Shown one piece after another: positions 1 through 6,155 of a stretch of DNA of 9,483 nucleotides; positions within the stretch are counted from its first letter, which is position 1, and the number at the start of each line of letters is the position of its first letter. The position numbers and the translations under genes are program-made. This DNA is from Spirochaetales bacterium. Its GTDB lineage: Bacteria > Spirochaetota > Spirochaetia > SZUA-6 > DRHE01. A model generated the notes under the pieces. The model searched no databases. It was not told the DNA's origin and saw only the letters and a program-made list of their open reading frames with translations. The stretch covers positions 1 to 9,483 of the forward strand of contig JAFGQJ010000350.1 of NCBI GenBank assembly GCA_016935715.1. Reading direction: 5' to 3'.

Positions 1-1198
1 CTTCCTCGAGACCGAGCTCCTCCATCTCTTCGGCTTCACCTTCCAGGGTTTCCAGCCCCTCATCCAGGCTCAGCTCTTCTTCGGCGCTCGTCTCTCCGAT
101 ATCGATTTCAATGGATTGCTCTTCACCCGTGGCGGGTTCGAGCTCAGCGAAAGCCTGCTCGCTGTCCTCCAAGCCGGTCTCCTCGACAGGACCTTCCTCC
201 TCCAAATCCAGCGAACCGAGATCCATGATTTCGCCTTCCGGCTCTTCAAAGCCTTCCAGCTCCACGGCCGTATCCTCCGGCAGCTCCTGTTCCGTGAGCT
301 CTTCCAGGTCCAGGTCTTCCGCGAGGTCCTCGGAAACTTCTTCGGTGACATCGGCGGTATTCAGGATGTTGTCCAGCTCATCCCCGGTCAGCGCGATCGT
401 CTCATCTTCACCCTTCTCGAAGAATCCCTCCGCCCCGGAGGGAGTAGGGGCCACATCGACCTTGCCCGCCGCCAGGCCGCCCCTGCCCAGACCGGCAAGC
501 TCATTTTTGAGGCCCTGGATCTCCGCCTTTATCTGGTTCAGGTCCCTTTCGATCTTTTCGAGGATGTCCGAGGAAGCTTTCGGCGGCCTTCCCCCCGGAG
601 TCGAGGGCACCCCCTCCACCGGCGCCAGATCTTCGTAGTGTTCCTCCACGATGGAACTGTCGGAAAGCGGAACCTCGATCTCCGTCTCCGCTTCCACGCC
701 CAGGCCGAGCTCCTCCTCTTCCTCCAGATCCGGGAGCTCTTCCATCTCGGGCATCGAGAGGGAATCCCCGCCCAACTCGTCGAGATCTACATCCAGATCT
801 TCGACGCTCAGGTCCTCTTCACCGCTTTGCTCTTCGAAGGCGCTGCCTTTCCCCAGTTCCTCCAGGTCATCCTCCAAACCGGAGAGGTCTCCGAGGTCGG
901 CTTCCTCGTCTTCCTCCAATTCGCCCAGGAGCTGTTCTTCCTCTTCCGTCAGTGCGGATCCGCTGCCGCCTTCCAGATCGGACAATTCGAAGGTCATGCC
1001 CGGTTCCGTCTCCTGCTCTACGTCTTTGGGTTCGACCTTCACCCATACACCGTACTGTTCCAAATTGTCCTCGTCATCTCCTCCGGCCGTTTCACTGGTG
1101 ATCTCGGCGCTTTTCAACACGTCGTCCAGTTCGCTGTCGGAGAGGGCAATCTCCTCCTGTTCCGAATCCAGTACGGGATCTCCCTCGGTTTTTGCCAT
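1..1198 (-). CDS. Highly acidic coiled-coil protein of unknown function (3' end beyond window)
   Basis: I do not recognise a named family. The frame is open from ATG 1198 to the left edge (399 codons, no stop), and AGGAG lies 6 bases upstream of the ATG. About 139 of 399 residues (35%) are Asp or Glu and only about 14 are Lys or Arg, nine of these within residues 204-262. Visible order: a motif at 16-34 (core IALSDSELDDVL); the only aromatic patch, YGVWVKVEP, at 49-57; an acidic low-complexity stretch to about 199; a basic Gly/Pro linker (GGRPPK, 202-207); a regular heptad coiled coil at about 212-237; a Gly-rich linker; a second copy of the motif at 267-285 (IALTGDELDNIL); more acidic sequence. 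There is no signal peptide or membrane segment, so it is probably cytoplasmic. Scaffold or adaptor is my guess only. It is transcribed divergently from the FtsB-like gene. The long plus-strand frames over it look like shadows. Confidence 0.85.
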   Translation of the reverse strand, partial: MAKTEGDPVLDSEQEEIALSDSELDDVLKSAEITSETAGGDDEDNLEQYGVWVKVEPKDVEQETEPGMTFELSDLEGGSGSALTEEEEQLLGELEEDEEADLGDLSGLEDDLEELGKGSAFEEQSGEEDLSVEDLDVDLDELGGDSLSMPEMEELPDLEEEEELGLGVEAETEIEVPLSDSSIVEEHYEDLAPVEGVPSTPGGRPPKASSDILEKIERDLNQIKAEIQGLKNELAGLGRGGLAAGKVDVAPTPSGAEGFFEKGEDETIALTGDELDNILNTADVTEEVSEDLAEDLDLEELTEQELPEDTAVELEGFEEPEGEIMDLGSLDLEEEGPVEETGLEDSEQAFAELEPATGEEQSIEIDIGETSAEEELSLDEGLETLEGEAEEMEELGLEE

Positions 1199-1204
1199 AC
1201 ATAT

Positions 1205-1209
1205 CTCCT
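1205..1209 (-). promoter_or_regulatory. Ribosome binding site of the acidic-protein gene
   Basis: Read on the minus strand this is AGGAG, six bases before ATG 1198. It fixes the start of the acidic gene and shows that the minus strand is the coding one here. Confidence 0.75.
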
Positions 1210-1219
1210 GGGACGGGAT

Positions 1220-1240
1220 GTTCCATATAATTATCGGAAC
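1220..1240. repeat. Short inverted repeat in the 5' leader of the acidic gene
   Basis: Five-base arms GTTCC and GGAAC are separated by 11 bases that contain the near-centred palindrome ATAATTAT. It lies between the candidate promoters and the ribosome binding site of the acidic gene, so it could be an operator or a weak leader hairpin. The arms are short and chance is not excluded. Confidence 0.3.
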
Positions 1241-1261
1241 TAATTCCTCCCTATTAATCTA

Positions 1262-1289
1262 ATATTACCTTTCTAAGCGCATTTTTCAA
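1262..1289 (-). promoter_or_regulatory. Candidate sigma-70-type promoter for the acidic gene
   Basis: On the minus strand, TTGAAA (1289-1284) is followed after 16 bases by TAATAT (1267-1262). The -35 matches the consensus at five of six positions and the -10 at four of six. The predicted leader is about 57 bases and AT-rich. A second, upstream candidate overlaps it. Confidence 0.45.
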
Positions 1290-1316
1290 TAGCCAAAGCT
1301 CCCTGCAGGTTGTCAA
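1286..1316 (-). promoter_or_regulatory. Alternative upstream promoter for the acidic gene
   Basis: A perfect -35 hexamer TTGACA (1316-1311, minus strand) is followed by TATTGA (1291-1286) after 19 bases. The -35 is better than in the downstream candidate but the spacer is long and the -10 weaker. The two could be tandem promoters, or only one may be used. Confidence 0.3.
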
Positions 1317-1349
1317 GGGAAGCTCGTTTTCAGCCGTTGATATAGTAGA

Positions 1350-1793
1350 ATGAGAATTCCGAGGATACTGGTCTACATTATCCTGAGCGTCGTGGTTGCC
1401 TCCCTTCTCTTCCTGATGCTCGGCAGCGGGGGAGTGGTGGAATATCGCCGGCTTCTCGGATACAGGGCAGCCGTGCAGGAGAACATCGATGAGCTGGAGA
1501 GAATCAACAGGGATCTGCTGGCGGAGGTGAATGCGCTCGGTTCCGATGCGGAGCGTTTGAGACTGCAGGCGAGGGAGCTCGGCTATTTCCGGGAAGGGGA
1601 GAGGGTCATCCGCATATCCGGCCGCGAGCGGGGAAAAAACTACTACACCGTCGGTGCGATCCTGCGGCGAAAGCCGAAAACTCCCCGGGCGGATTGGCCT
1701 TTCAGAGCCGTCGGCCTGGCATTGCCGTTTCTGTTGGCTGTTGTGGGCGCAACGGTAAGGAGGCGCAAGAATCGTGAAACTGGACATAGATGA
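1350..1793 (+). CDS. FtsB/DivIC-like septum formation initiator with a second membrane segment
   Basis: This 147-residue protein has the FtsB/DivIC plan. A short basic N-terminus and a membrane helix (about 6-25) are followed by a coiled coil (about 40-73) and the typical segment ARELGYFREGERVIRI (74-89). Proteins of this family join FtsL and FtsQ/DivIB in the divisome and help activate septal peptidoglycan synthesis; that role is inferred from the family. Unusually, a second hydrophobic segment follows at about 118-136, capped by RRRK, which would return the C-terminus to the cytoplasm; FtsB normally has one helix. ATG 1350 is the only sensible start, because an in-frame stop lies at 1338-1340 and the next Met would cut the first helix, yet no Shine-Dalgarno sequence precedes it. 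Its 3' end overlaps the tsaC-like gene by 20 bases, so the two are probably co-transcribed. Confidence 0.75.
   Translation: MRIPRILVYIILSVVVASLLFLMLGSGGVVEYRRLLGYRAAVQENIDELERINRDLLAEVNALGSDAERLRLQARELGYFREGERVIRISGRERGKNYYTVGAILRRKPKTPRADWPFRAVGLALPFLLAVVGATVRRRKNRETGHR
1756..1763 (+). promoter_or_regulatory. Ribosome binding site of the TsaC gene
   Basis: TAAGGAGG lies inside the end of the FtsB-like gene, 10 bases before GTG 1774. This strong site supports the GTG start and shows that the 20-base overlap between the two genes is real. Confidence 0.7.
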
Positions 1794-2340
1794 TCCGAAA
1801 CTGATCGAGACGGTGGCTCAGGCGCTGGACTGCGGTGAGGTCGTGATCATGCCCTGCGATACGATCTACGGTTTCATCGGGGTTGCCCCCGATACGGAGG
1901 AGAAGATACGGGCGCTGAAGGGAAGAGAGGGAAAGTCGCTTCTCCGGCTGATACCCGACGCCGGCTGGCTTCCCCGGTACACCGACATCGTGCTGCCTCC
2001 CGGGCTCAAAACCTACTGGCCCGGCGCCTTGACCATCATATTCCCTGCAAAAAAGGCGGGGACCGTGGCTCTGCGGATTCCCGCCGACGCGGCTCTGACA
2101 AAGCTGATGAACAAGCTGGGAAGGGCGCTGTTCTCCACCAGCGTGAATGCCAGCGGCAAGCCCCCGCTGTGGCGCATCGACGACATCCTCCGCGCCTTCG
2201 GCAGCCGCGTGGCCCTGGTCGTGGCCGCAGGAGACCGGCCCGAGGGGATCCCTTCGACGATCCTCGACGTCACCCAGAATCCCTTCCGGCTTCTCCGCCG
2301 CGGAGCCGTGGACATTCCCGAGCAGCTGCTCGAGGCTTAG
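1774..2340 (+). CDS. tsaC: L-threonylcarbamoyladenylate synthase, TsaC/YrdC type
   Basis: The enzyme makes threonylcarbamoyl-AMP from threonine, bicarbonate and ATP, the first step of t6A formation at position 37 of ANN-decoding tRNAs in the cytoplasm. At 188 residues it is the short TsaC form without the C-terminal Sua5 domain. Family motifs in order: PCDTIYG (27-33, usually P-T-D-T-x-Y-G), KGR (49-51, the KxR motif), WPGALTIIF (82-90), RIPAD (101-105), STSVNASGKP (121-130, containing the SxN motif) and PSTILDV (160-166). The segment after KGR reads EGKSLLRLI rather than the common form with KPL, a mild deviation. Start GTG 1774 is chosen for its strong ribosome binding site. It follows the FtsB-like gene with a 20-base overlap and converges on lon, the two stop codons overlapping. 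The YciO paralogue is less likely given the intact KxR and SxN motifs. Confidence 0.87.
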   Translation: MKLDIDDPKLIETVAQALDCGEVVIMPCDTIYGFIGVAPDTEEKIRALKGREGKSLLRLIPDAGWLPRYTDIVLPPGLKTYWPGALTIIFPAKKAGTVALRIPADAALTKLMNKLGRALFSTSVNASGKPPLWRIDDILRAFGSRVALVVAAGDRPEGIPSTILDVTQNPFRLLRRGAVDIPEQLLEA

Positions 2341-4691
2341 CCCGGGCGTCGAGAAAAAAGCCTGTCGATCACCTCTTCCATGTTCTGCACCGGGTGGAAC
2401 TCGATTCCCTTCTTGACGTGATCCGGGATATCCGCCAGGTCCTTCTCGTTCTGTGCAGGGATGATGATTTGCTTGATCTTGTTGCGCTTGGCCGCGATCA
2501 CTTTCTCCTTCAGGCCGCCGATCGGTAGAACCTGGCCGACCAGGGACAGCTCCCCGGTCATGGCGAGGGAGTTTTTCACGGTCCGGTTCGTGGACAGGGA
2601 AAGCAGGCAGGAGGCCATGGTGATTCCCGCGGACGGCCCATCCTTGGGAGTAGCGCCGGCGGGCACGTGGAGGTGGATCTGATTGTTCTCGAAGAACTCC
2701 TTGTCCACGCCGAACTGCCCGGCTATGTGGCGGACGTAGGTATAAGCAATGTTTGCAGATTCCTGCATGACGTTTCCCAGCTGGCCGGTCAGGCGGAATC
2801 CTTCTTTTCCCGGGTTGGCCACGGCCTCTATGGTGAGCATTGCGCCGCCCAGCGGTGTCCAGGCCAGTCCCAGGGTCATCCCCGGCCGGGTGATCTTCTT
2901 GATGCCCTCCTCGTAGAATATCGGTTTGCCGAGGTATTCCTCTATCTGGGCCGGTGCGATCGACAGCGGCAGCTTCAGGGATTCCAGCACGGATTTGCGG
3001 GCCAGCTTGCGGTGAATCTTGTCCAGCGCTTTCTCGAAGTTGCGCAGACCCGCCTCGCGGGCGTATCCTTCCGCTATCTCGAGCAGCGCCGCCTTGGAGT
3101 ACTTCACATCCCTGCGCTTCAAACCGGTTCGCGCCAGTGATTTGGGGATCAGGTACCTGCGGGCGATCGCCACCTTCTCGTCATTGATGTAGCCGGACAG
3201 CCGGATGACCTCCATCCTGTCCAGCAGCGGCGCCGGAATCGTGTCCAGGGTATTCGCCGTGGTGATGAAAAGGATATCGGAAATGTCGAAGGGCAGGTCC
3301 AGGTAGTGATCGCGAAAAGCCACGTTCTGCTCCGGATCCAGCACCTCCAGCAGGGCCGAAGAGGGATCTCCCTGAAAGGAGACGCCCAGCTTGTCGATCT
3401 CGTCGATCATGAACACCGGATCCTTCGTCTTGACGATCTTCAGTCCCTGGATGATCTTGCCGGGCATGGCTCCCACGTAGGTGCGCCGATGGCCTTTTAT
3501 TTCCGCCTCGTCCCGCATGCCCCCCACGGAGAAGCGGAAGAATTTCTTGTTCAGGGCCCGGGCGATGGATTTGCCCACGGAAGTCTTTCCCACCCCCGGC
3601 GGGCCGACCAGGCAGAGGATCGAGCCCTTGCTGTCCTGCTTGAGCTTGCGCACCGCCAGGTATTCGAGTATCCGTTCCTTCACATCCTCCAGGCCGTAGT
3701 GATCCTCGTCCAGGATGCGCTGGGCCCGCTGCATGTCGACTTCCCTGCGCGCGGCAGCGGTCCAGGGAAGGCTGATGATGGTGTCCAGATAGTTGCGGGT
3801 GACGATGAACTCCGAAGATCCCGTGTCCATCAGGCTGAACTTCTCCAGCTCCTGCTCCACCTGGCCGCGCACCTCCTCGTCCAGATCGAGCTTCTCCATC
3901 GCTTCTTTGAAGCGCTGGTATTCGCTGGACTTGGAGTCCACCGGCATCCCCAGCTCCTGTTTGATCGCCTTGAGCTGCTCCTTGAGAAAATACTCCCGCT
4001 GACTCTTGGAGATCTTCTCGTTGATCTGCTTCATGATCTTCTGCTGGATGCTCATCAGCTCCTGTTCTTTGCGGATGAAGACCAGGACCTTCATCATCCT
4101 CTCGTGCACGTCCAGCGTCTCGAGAATGCTCTGCTGATCCTTGCGGTCGATATTGAGGATCGAGGTGATGAAATCGGCGATCTTGCCCGGGTGGTCGATG
4201 TTGACCATGTTCAACCGCATCTGCTCGGAGAAAAGGGGATTGTTCTCCGAGATCTGCTTCATCTCCGAGATGAGGGAGCGCGTCAGGGCACGGACCTCAT
4301 TGGACTCGAAGTTCTTGTCTTCCAGATACTCCACCGCCACGGTGATCGGATGTTCCTTGAAGATGAACTTCTTGACGCGAAAACGCTTGAGCGTGGATAT
4401 GAAGATATTTATCCCCCCGTCCGGCAGGTTCACCTTGCGCACGACCTTGGCCACCGTGCCGACTCTGTACAGATCATCCCCGGTGGGATTTTCCGCCGCC
4501 CCGGTCGTGGTGAGCACCAGCCCGATGAATCCATGCTCGGTCATGATATGCTCGATCAGCTCCACTTCCCGCTCGCCGGCTATCATCAGGGGCGAAAAAA
4601 TTCCGGGGAAAACCGGCGTGCCGTTCATGGGCAGGATGTTCAGCTTCGGGGGCAGCACCTGGCTCGTCGGGATGATCTGTCTTTCTTCCAT
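2337..4691 (-). CDS. lon: ATP-dependent Lon protease
   Basis: Lon is a cytoplasmic hexameric AAA+ protease that unfolds and degrades damaged and regulatory proteins. With the start at ATG 4691 it has 784 residues, the usual length. Order: N-terminal substrate-binding domain beginning near LNILPMNGTPVFPG; a long helical region; the AAA+ module with Walker A GPPGVGKT (363-370) and Walker B MIDE (428-431); then the Lon protease domain with catalytic Ser687 in PKDGPSAG and Lys730 in GGLKEKV, 43 residues apart as in E. coli Lon. All key residues are present, so it should be active. The frame extends to a TTG at 4712, but AGAGGAG lies just before ATG 4691 and the predicted transcript starts near 4711, so ATG 4691 is preferred. 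The gene appears to be monocistronic, with its own promoter, diverging from recO and converging on tsaC. Confidence 0.98.
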   Translation of the reverse strand: MEERQIIPTSQVLPPKLNILPMNGTPVFPGIFSPLMIAGEREVELIEHIMTEHGFIGLVLTTTGAAENPTGDDLYRVGTVAKVVRKVNLPDGGINIFISTLKRFRVKKFIFKEHPITVAVEYLEDKNFESNEVRALTRSLISEMKQISENNPLFSEQMRLNMVNIDHPGKIADFITSILNIDRKDQQSILETLDVHERMMKVLVFIRKEQELMSIQQKIMKQINEKISKSQREYFLKEQLKAIKQELGMPVDSKSSEYQRFKEAMEKLDLDEEVRGQVEQELEKFSLMDTGSSEFIVTRNYLDTIISLPWTAAARREVDMQRAQRILDEDHYGLEDVKERILEYLAVRKLKQDSKGSILCLVGPPGVGKTSVGKSIARALNKKFFRFSVGGMRDEAEIKGHRRTYVGAMPGKIIQGLKIVKTKDPVFMIDEIDKLGVSFQGDPSSALLEVLDPEQNVAFRDHYLDLPFDISDILFITTANTLDTIPAPLLDRMEVIRLSGYINDEKVAIARRYLIPKSLARTGLKRRDVKYSKAALLEIAEGYAREAGLRNFEKALDKIHRKLARKSVLESLKLPLSIAPAQIEEYLGKPIFYEEGIKKITRPGMTLGLAWTPLGGAMLTIEAVANPGKEGFRLTGQLGNVMQESANIAYTYVRHIAGQFGVDKEFFENNQIHLHVPAGATPKDGPSAGITMASCLLSLSTNRTVKNSLAMTGELSLVGQVLPIGGLKEKVIAAKRNKIKQIIIPAQNEKDLADIPDHVKKGIEFHPVQNMEEVIDRLFSRRPG

Positions 4692-4695
4692 TGTT

Positions 4696-4702
4696 CTCCT
4701 CT
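4696..4702 (-). promoter_or_regulatory. Ribosome binding site deciding the lon start
   Basis: On the minus strand AGAGGAG precedes ATG 4691 by four bases. It favours this ATG over the in-frame TTG at 4712, which lies upstream of the site. Confidence 0.7.
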
Positions 4703-4717
4703 GGTACCTCAACTGAA

Positions 4718-4746
4718 AAAATAGTAATGCCCTCCGGGGATGTCAA
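4718..4746 (-). promoter_or_regulatory. lon promoter, sigma-70 type
   Basis: On the minus strand a perfect -35 TTGACA (4746-4741) and a -10 TATTTT (4723-4718) are separated by 17 bases. Transcription would start near 4711, giving a leader of about 20 bases. I see no clear heat-shock sigma-32 promoter and no CIRCE element. Confidence 0.6.
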
Positions 4747-4796
4747 GCAGTCGTATCCTGGATAGCGTCCCGGAATGCCATTGCCCCGGCCGGCGC

Positions 4797-4826
4797 TTGC
4801 TTCCCCCGCGCTTTCTCGACTACTAT
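4797..4826 (+). promoter_or_regulatory. Weak candidate promoter for the recO operon
   Basis: TTGCTT (4797-4802) and TACTAT (4821-4826) are separated by 18 bases; the matches are three and four of six. If used, transcription would begin near 4833, so the upstream ATGs at 4825 and 4828 would not be translated and recO would start at ATG 4843. Confidence 0.35.
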
Positions 4827-4842
4827 GATGAGAGATGCAGAG

Positions 4843-5598
4843 ATGATTCGAAACTTCACCACTGAGGCAGTGGTATTGCGTAAAACTCGGGTCGGTGAGA
4901 TCCACAAGTCCCTCACACTTTTCAGCCGTGACCGGGGCCTCATCAACGCGATGGCCCACGGGGCATTCAAGATGAAGAGCAGGCTGCGTACCACCTCGGA
5001 ACCCTTCCACGTGGCGCGGGTCTACCTGTATCATGATCCGGTTCGGGATCAGTACAAGATCACCGACATGGAGAGCCTGGCTACCTCCGACGGATTGCGC
5101 CGCAGCGTGCAGCGCTACTACGCGGCTTCGCTGTGGGCCGAGGCGGTGATCCGCTCCTACGGCGGCGGGGAGAATTTTTCTGCGCTCTACGATCTGCTGG
5201 TCGCTTCCCTGCGCCTCCTGGAAAGCTCCCCGGATCGGAGCGTCGCGCCTCTGAGCTGTCAGTATCTGATGCGCTTTCTCGAAATCCTGGGACGGATGCC
5301 CGACCTGGAGCACTGCGGGCTGTGCGCCTCCGAGCTGGACAGCCGCGACGGCGCGTACCTGTCCCCGGAAGAGCAGCTTTTGATCTGCGGGCGCTGCGCC
5401 CGGCCCGGCGCCATGCACCTGCCGGCCGGAGCCCTGCGGTATCTGCAGATGACCCTCCAGGTGCCCCTTCAGGCGGCTTTTCGCGTCGGTCTGGAGGAGG
5501 AGTCCCTGCGCTCGCTCAAGGAAGCCGTCTACTTTCTGGTCCAGGCGGCGCTGGAAACGAATCTCAACGTACTGAGAAGCGGAGTGGGAATACTATGA
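4843..5598 (+). CDS. recO: DNA repair protein RecO
   Basis: RecO works with RecR (and RecF) to load RecA onto SSB-coated single-stranded DNA during gap repair and also anneals strands. The 251-residue product has the N-terminal OB-fold pattern TEAVVLRKTRVGE (7-19) followed by LTLFSRDRGLI (24-34), then a helical region. A zinc-binding set of four cysteines, CGLC (158-161) and CGRC (182-185), sits in the C-terminal half, as in many RecO proteins. I chose ATG 4843 because family members start a few residues before the first strand and a possible -10 element covers the earlier in-frame ATGs at 4825 and 4828; those would add six or five residues. No start has a strong Shine-Dalgarno sequence. The stop overlaps the thpR start as ATGA, a sign of translational coupling. 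Confidence 0.9.
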   Translation: MIRNFTTEAVVLRKTRVGEIHKSLTLFSRDRGLINAMAHGAFKMKSRLRTTSEPFHVARVYLYHDPVRDQYKITDMESLATSDGLRRSVQRYYAASLWAEAVIRSYGGGENFSALYDLLVASLRLLESSPDRSVAPLSCQYLMRFLEILGRMPDLEHCGLCASELDSRDGAYLSPEEQLLICGRCARPGAMHLPAGALRYLQMTLQVPLQAAFRVGLEEESLRSLKEAVYFLVQAALETNLNVLRSGVGIL

Positions 5599-6152
5599 GG
5601 ACTTTCGCGGCACTTCCCCTGCCGGCCCAGGCGGTGAGCAGGCTCGCCGCGCTCGCGGCCGAGCTGAAGCGCGCCTACCCCGATCTGAAGGTCGTCAAAC
5701 CCCAGGGTATACACATCACCATGGTGTTTTTCGGAGAGCTGGTCCAGGATCAGGTTCTCGCGATCATGCGGGCGATGGATAGGCCGGAGCTGAAGGTGGC
5801 CAGCATCCAGGCGGTCATGGGCGGGGTGGGTCAGTTTCCGCTCAGGGGCCGGCCCCGGGTAATCTACTGTCCCGTACACAAAGGCGCACCCGAGATCAGC
5901 AACCTGTACAGGCTGTACCATCGGCTGGTCGGCGGAATCGAAGGCCTCTCGCTGGAGAGTGAACGGGACTTCACCCCCCACATCACCCTGGCCCGCAACA
6001 AGGGTGCCCGCATCGAGCTCTCGGAAATCGAGGAGCTCTTCCGCTTCGAGGTTTCCCTGATTCTGGACAGGCTGGTTCTGTACCAGTCGATTCTTCGGCC
6101 CCAGGGTGCCGAATACAAGGTCATGAAAACCGTCATGCTGGGAATGGGGTGA
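5595..6152 (+). CDS. thpR: RNA 2',3'-cyclic phosphodiesterase, LigT/ThpR family
   Basis: This is a 2H phosphoesterase that opens 2',3'-cyclic phosphate ends of RNA to 2'-phosphates; family members were first described as 2'-5' RNA ligases, and the physiological role is unsettled. The protein has 185 residues, normal for the family. Both catalytic H-x-T motifs are present: HIT at 40-42 within GIHITMVFFGE, and HIT at 129-131 within FTPHITLARNK. The start ATG 5595 overlaps the recO stop by four bases, and GGAG at 5581-5584 could serve as its ribosome binding site. The same frame is open upstream inside recO, but the product beginning MRTFAALPLP matches the family N-terminus. Its stop is followed in the same frame, one codon later, by the GTG start of the phosphorylase gene. 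Confidence 0.92.
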   Translation: MRTFAALPLPAQAVSRLAALAAELKRAYPDLKVVKPQGIHITMVFFGELVQDQVLAIMRAMDRPELKVASIQAVMGGVGQFPLRGRPRVIYCPVHKGAPEISNLYRLYHRLVGGIEGLSLESERDFTPHITLARNKGARIELSEIEELFRFEVSLILDRLVLYQSILRPQGAEYKVMKTVMLGMG

Positions 6153-6155
6153 GCA

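Noticed and set aside
116..1243. Plus-strand open frames of 375, 203 and 175 codons over the left region
   Set aside because: They lie antisense to the acidic gene. Their Ser-, Arg- or Leu/Phe-rich translations are what Glu/Asp codons give when read backwards (CTC, TTC, TCC). The minus frame has a ribosome binding site, a coiled coil and a repeated motif.
1254..1787. Minus-strand open frame of 177 codons over the FtsB-like gene
   Set aside because: No ribosome binding site or family resemblance is evident. The plus frame gives a membrane helix, coiled coil and FtsB signature and has a coupled downstream gene.
4692..4712. Longer lon start at TTG 4712
   Set aside because: It coincides with the predicted transcription start and lies upstream of the ribosome binding site; ATG 4691 gives the usual 784 residues.
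3306..4724. Plus-strand open frame of 472 codons
   Set aside because: It is antisense to lon, whose domains and catalytic residues are complete. Its His/Leu/Asp-rich translation has no recognisable motif.
4747..4796. GC-rich palindromic bases (CCGGCCGG) between lon and recO as a regulatory or terminator hairpin
   Set aside because: The palindrome is short, there is no following T-run, and the location is upstream of both divergent genes, so a terminator makes no sense.
5133..5594. N-terminal extension of thpR back into recO
   Set aside because: The frame happens to stay open, but the extra Arg/Pro/Gly-rich residues do not belong to the family and ATG 5595 is coupled to the recO stop.
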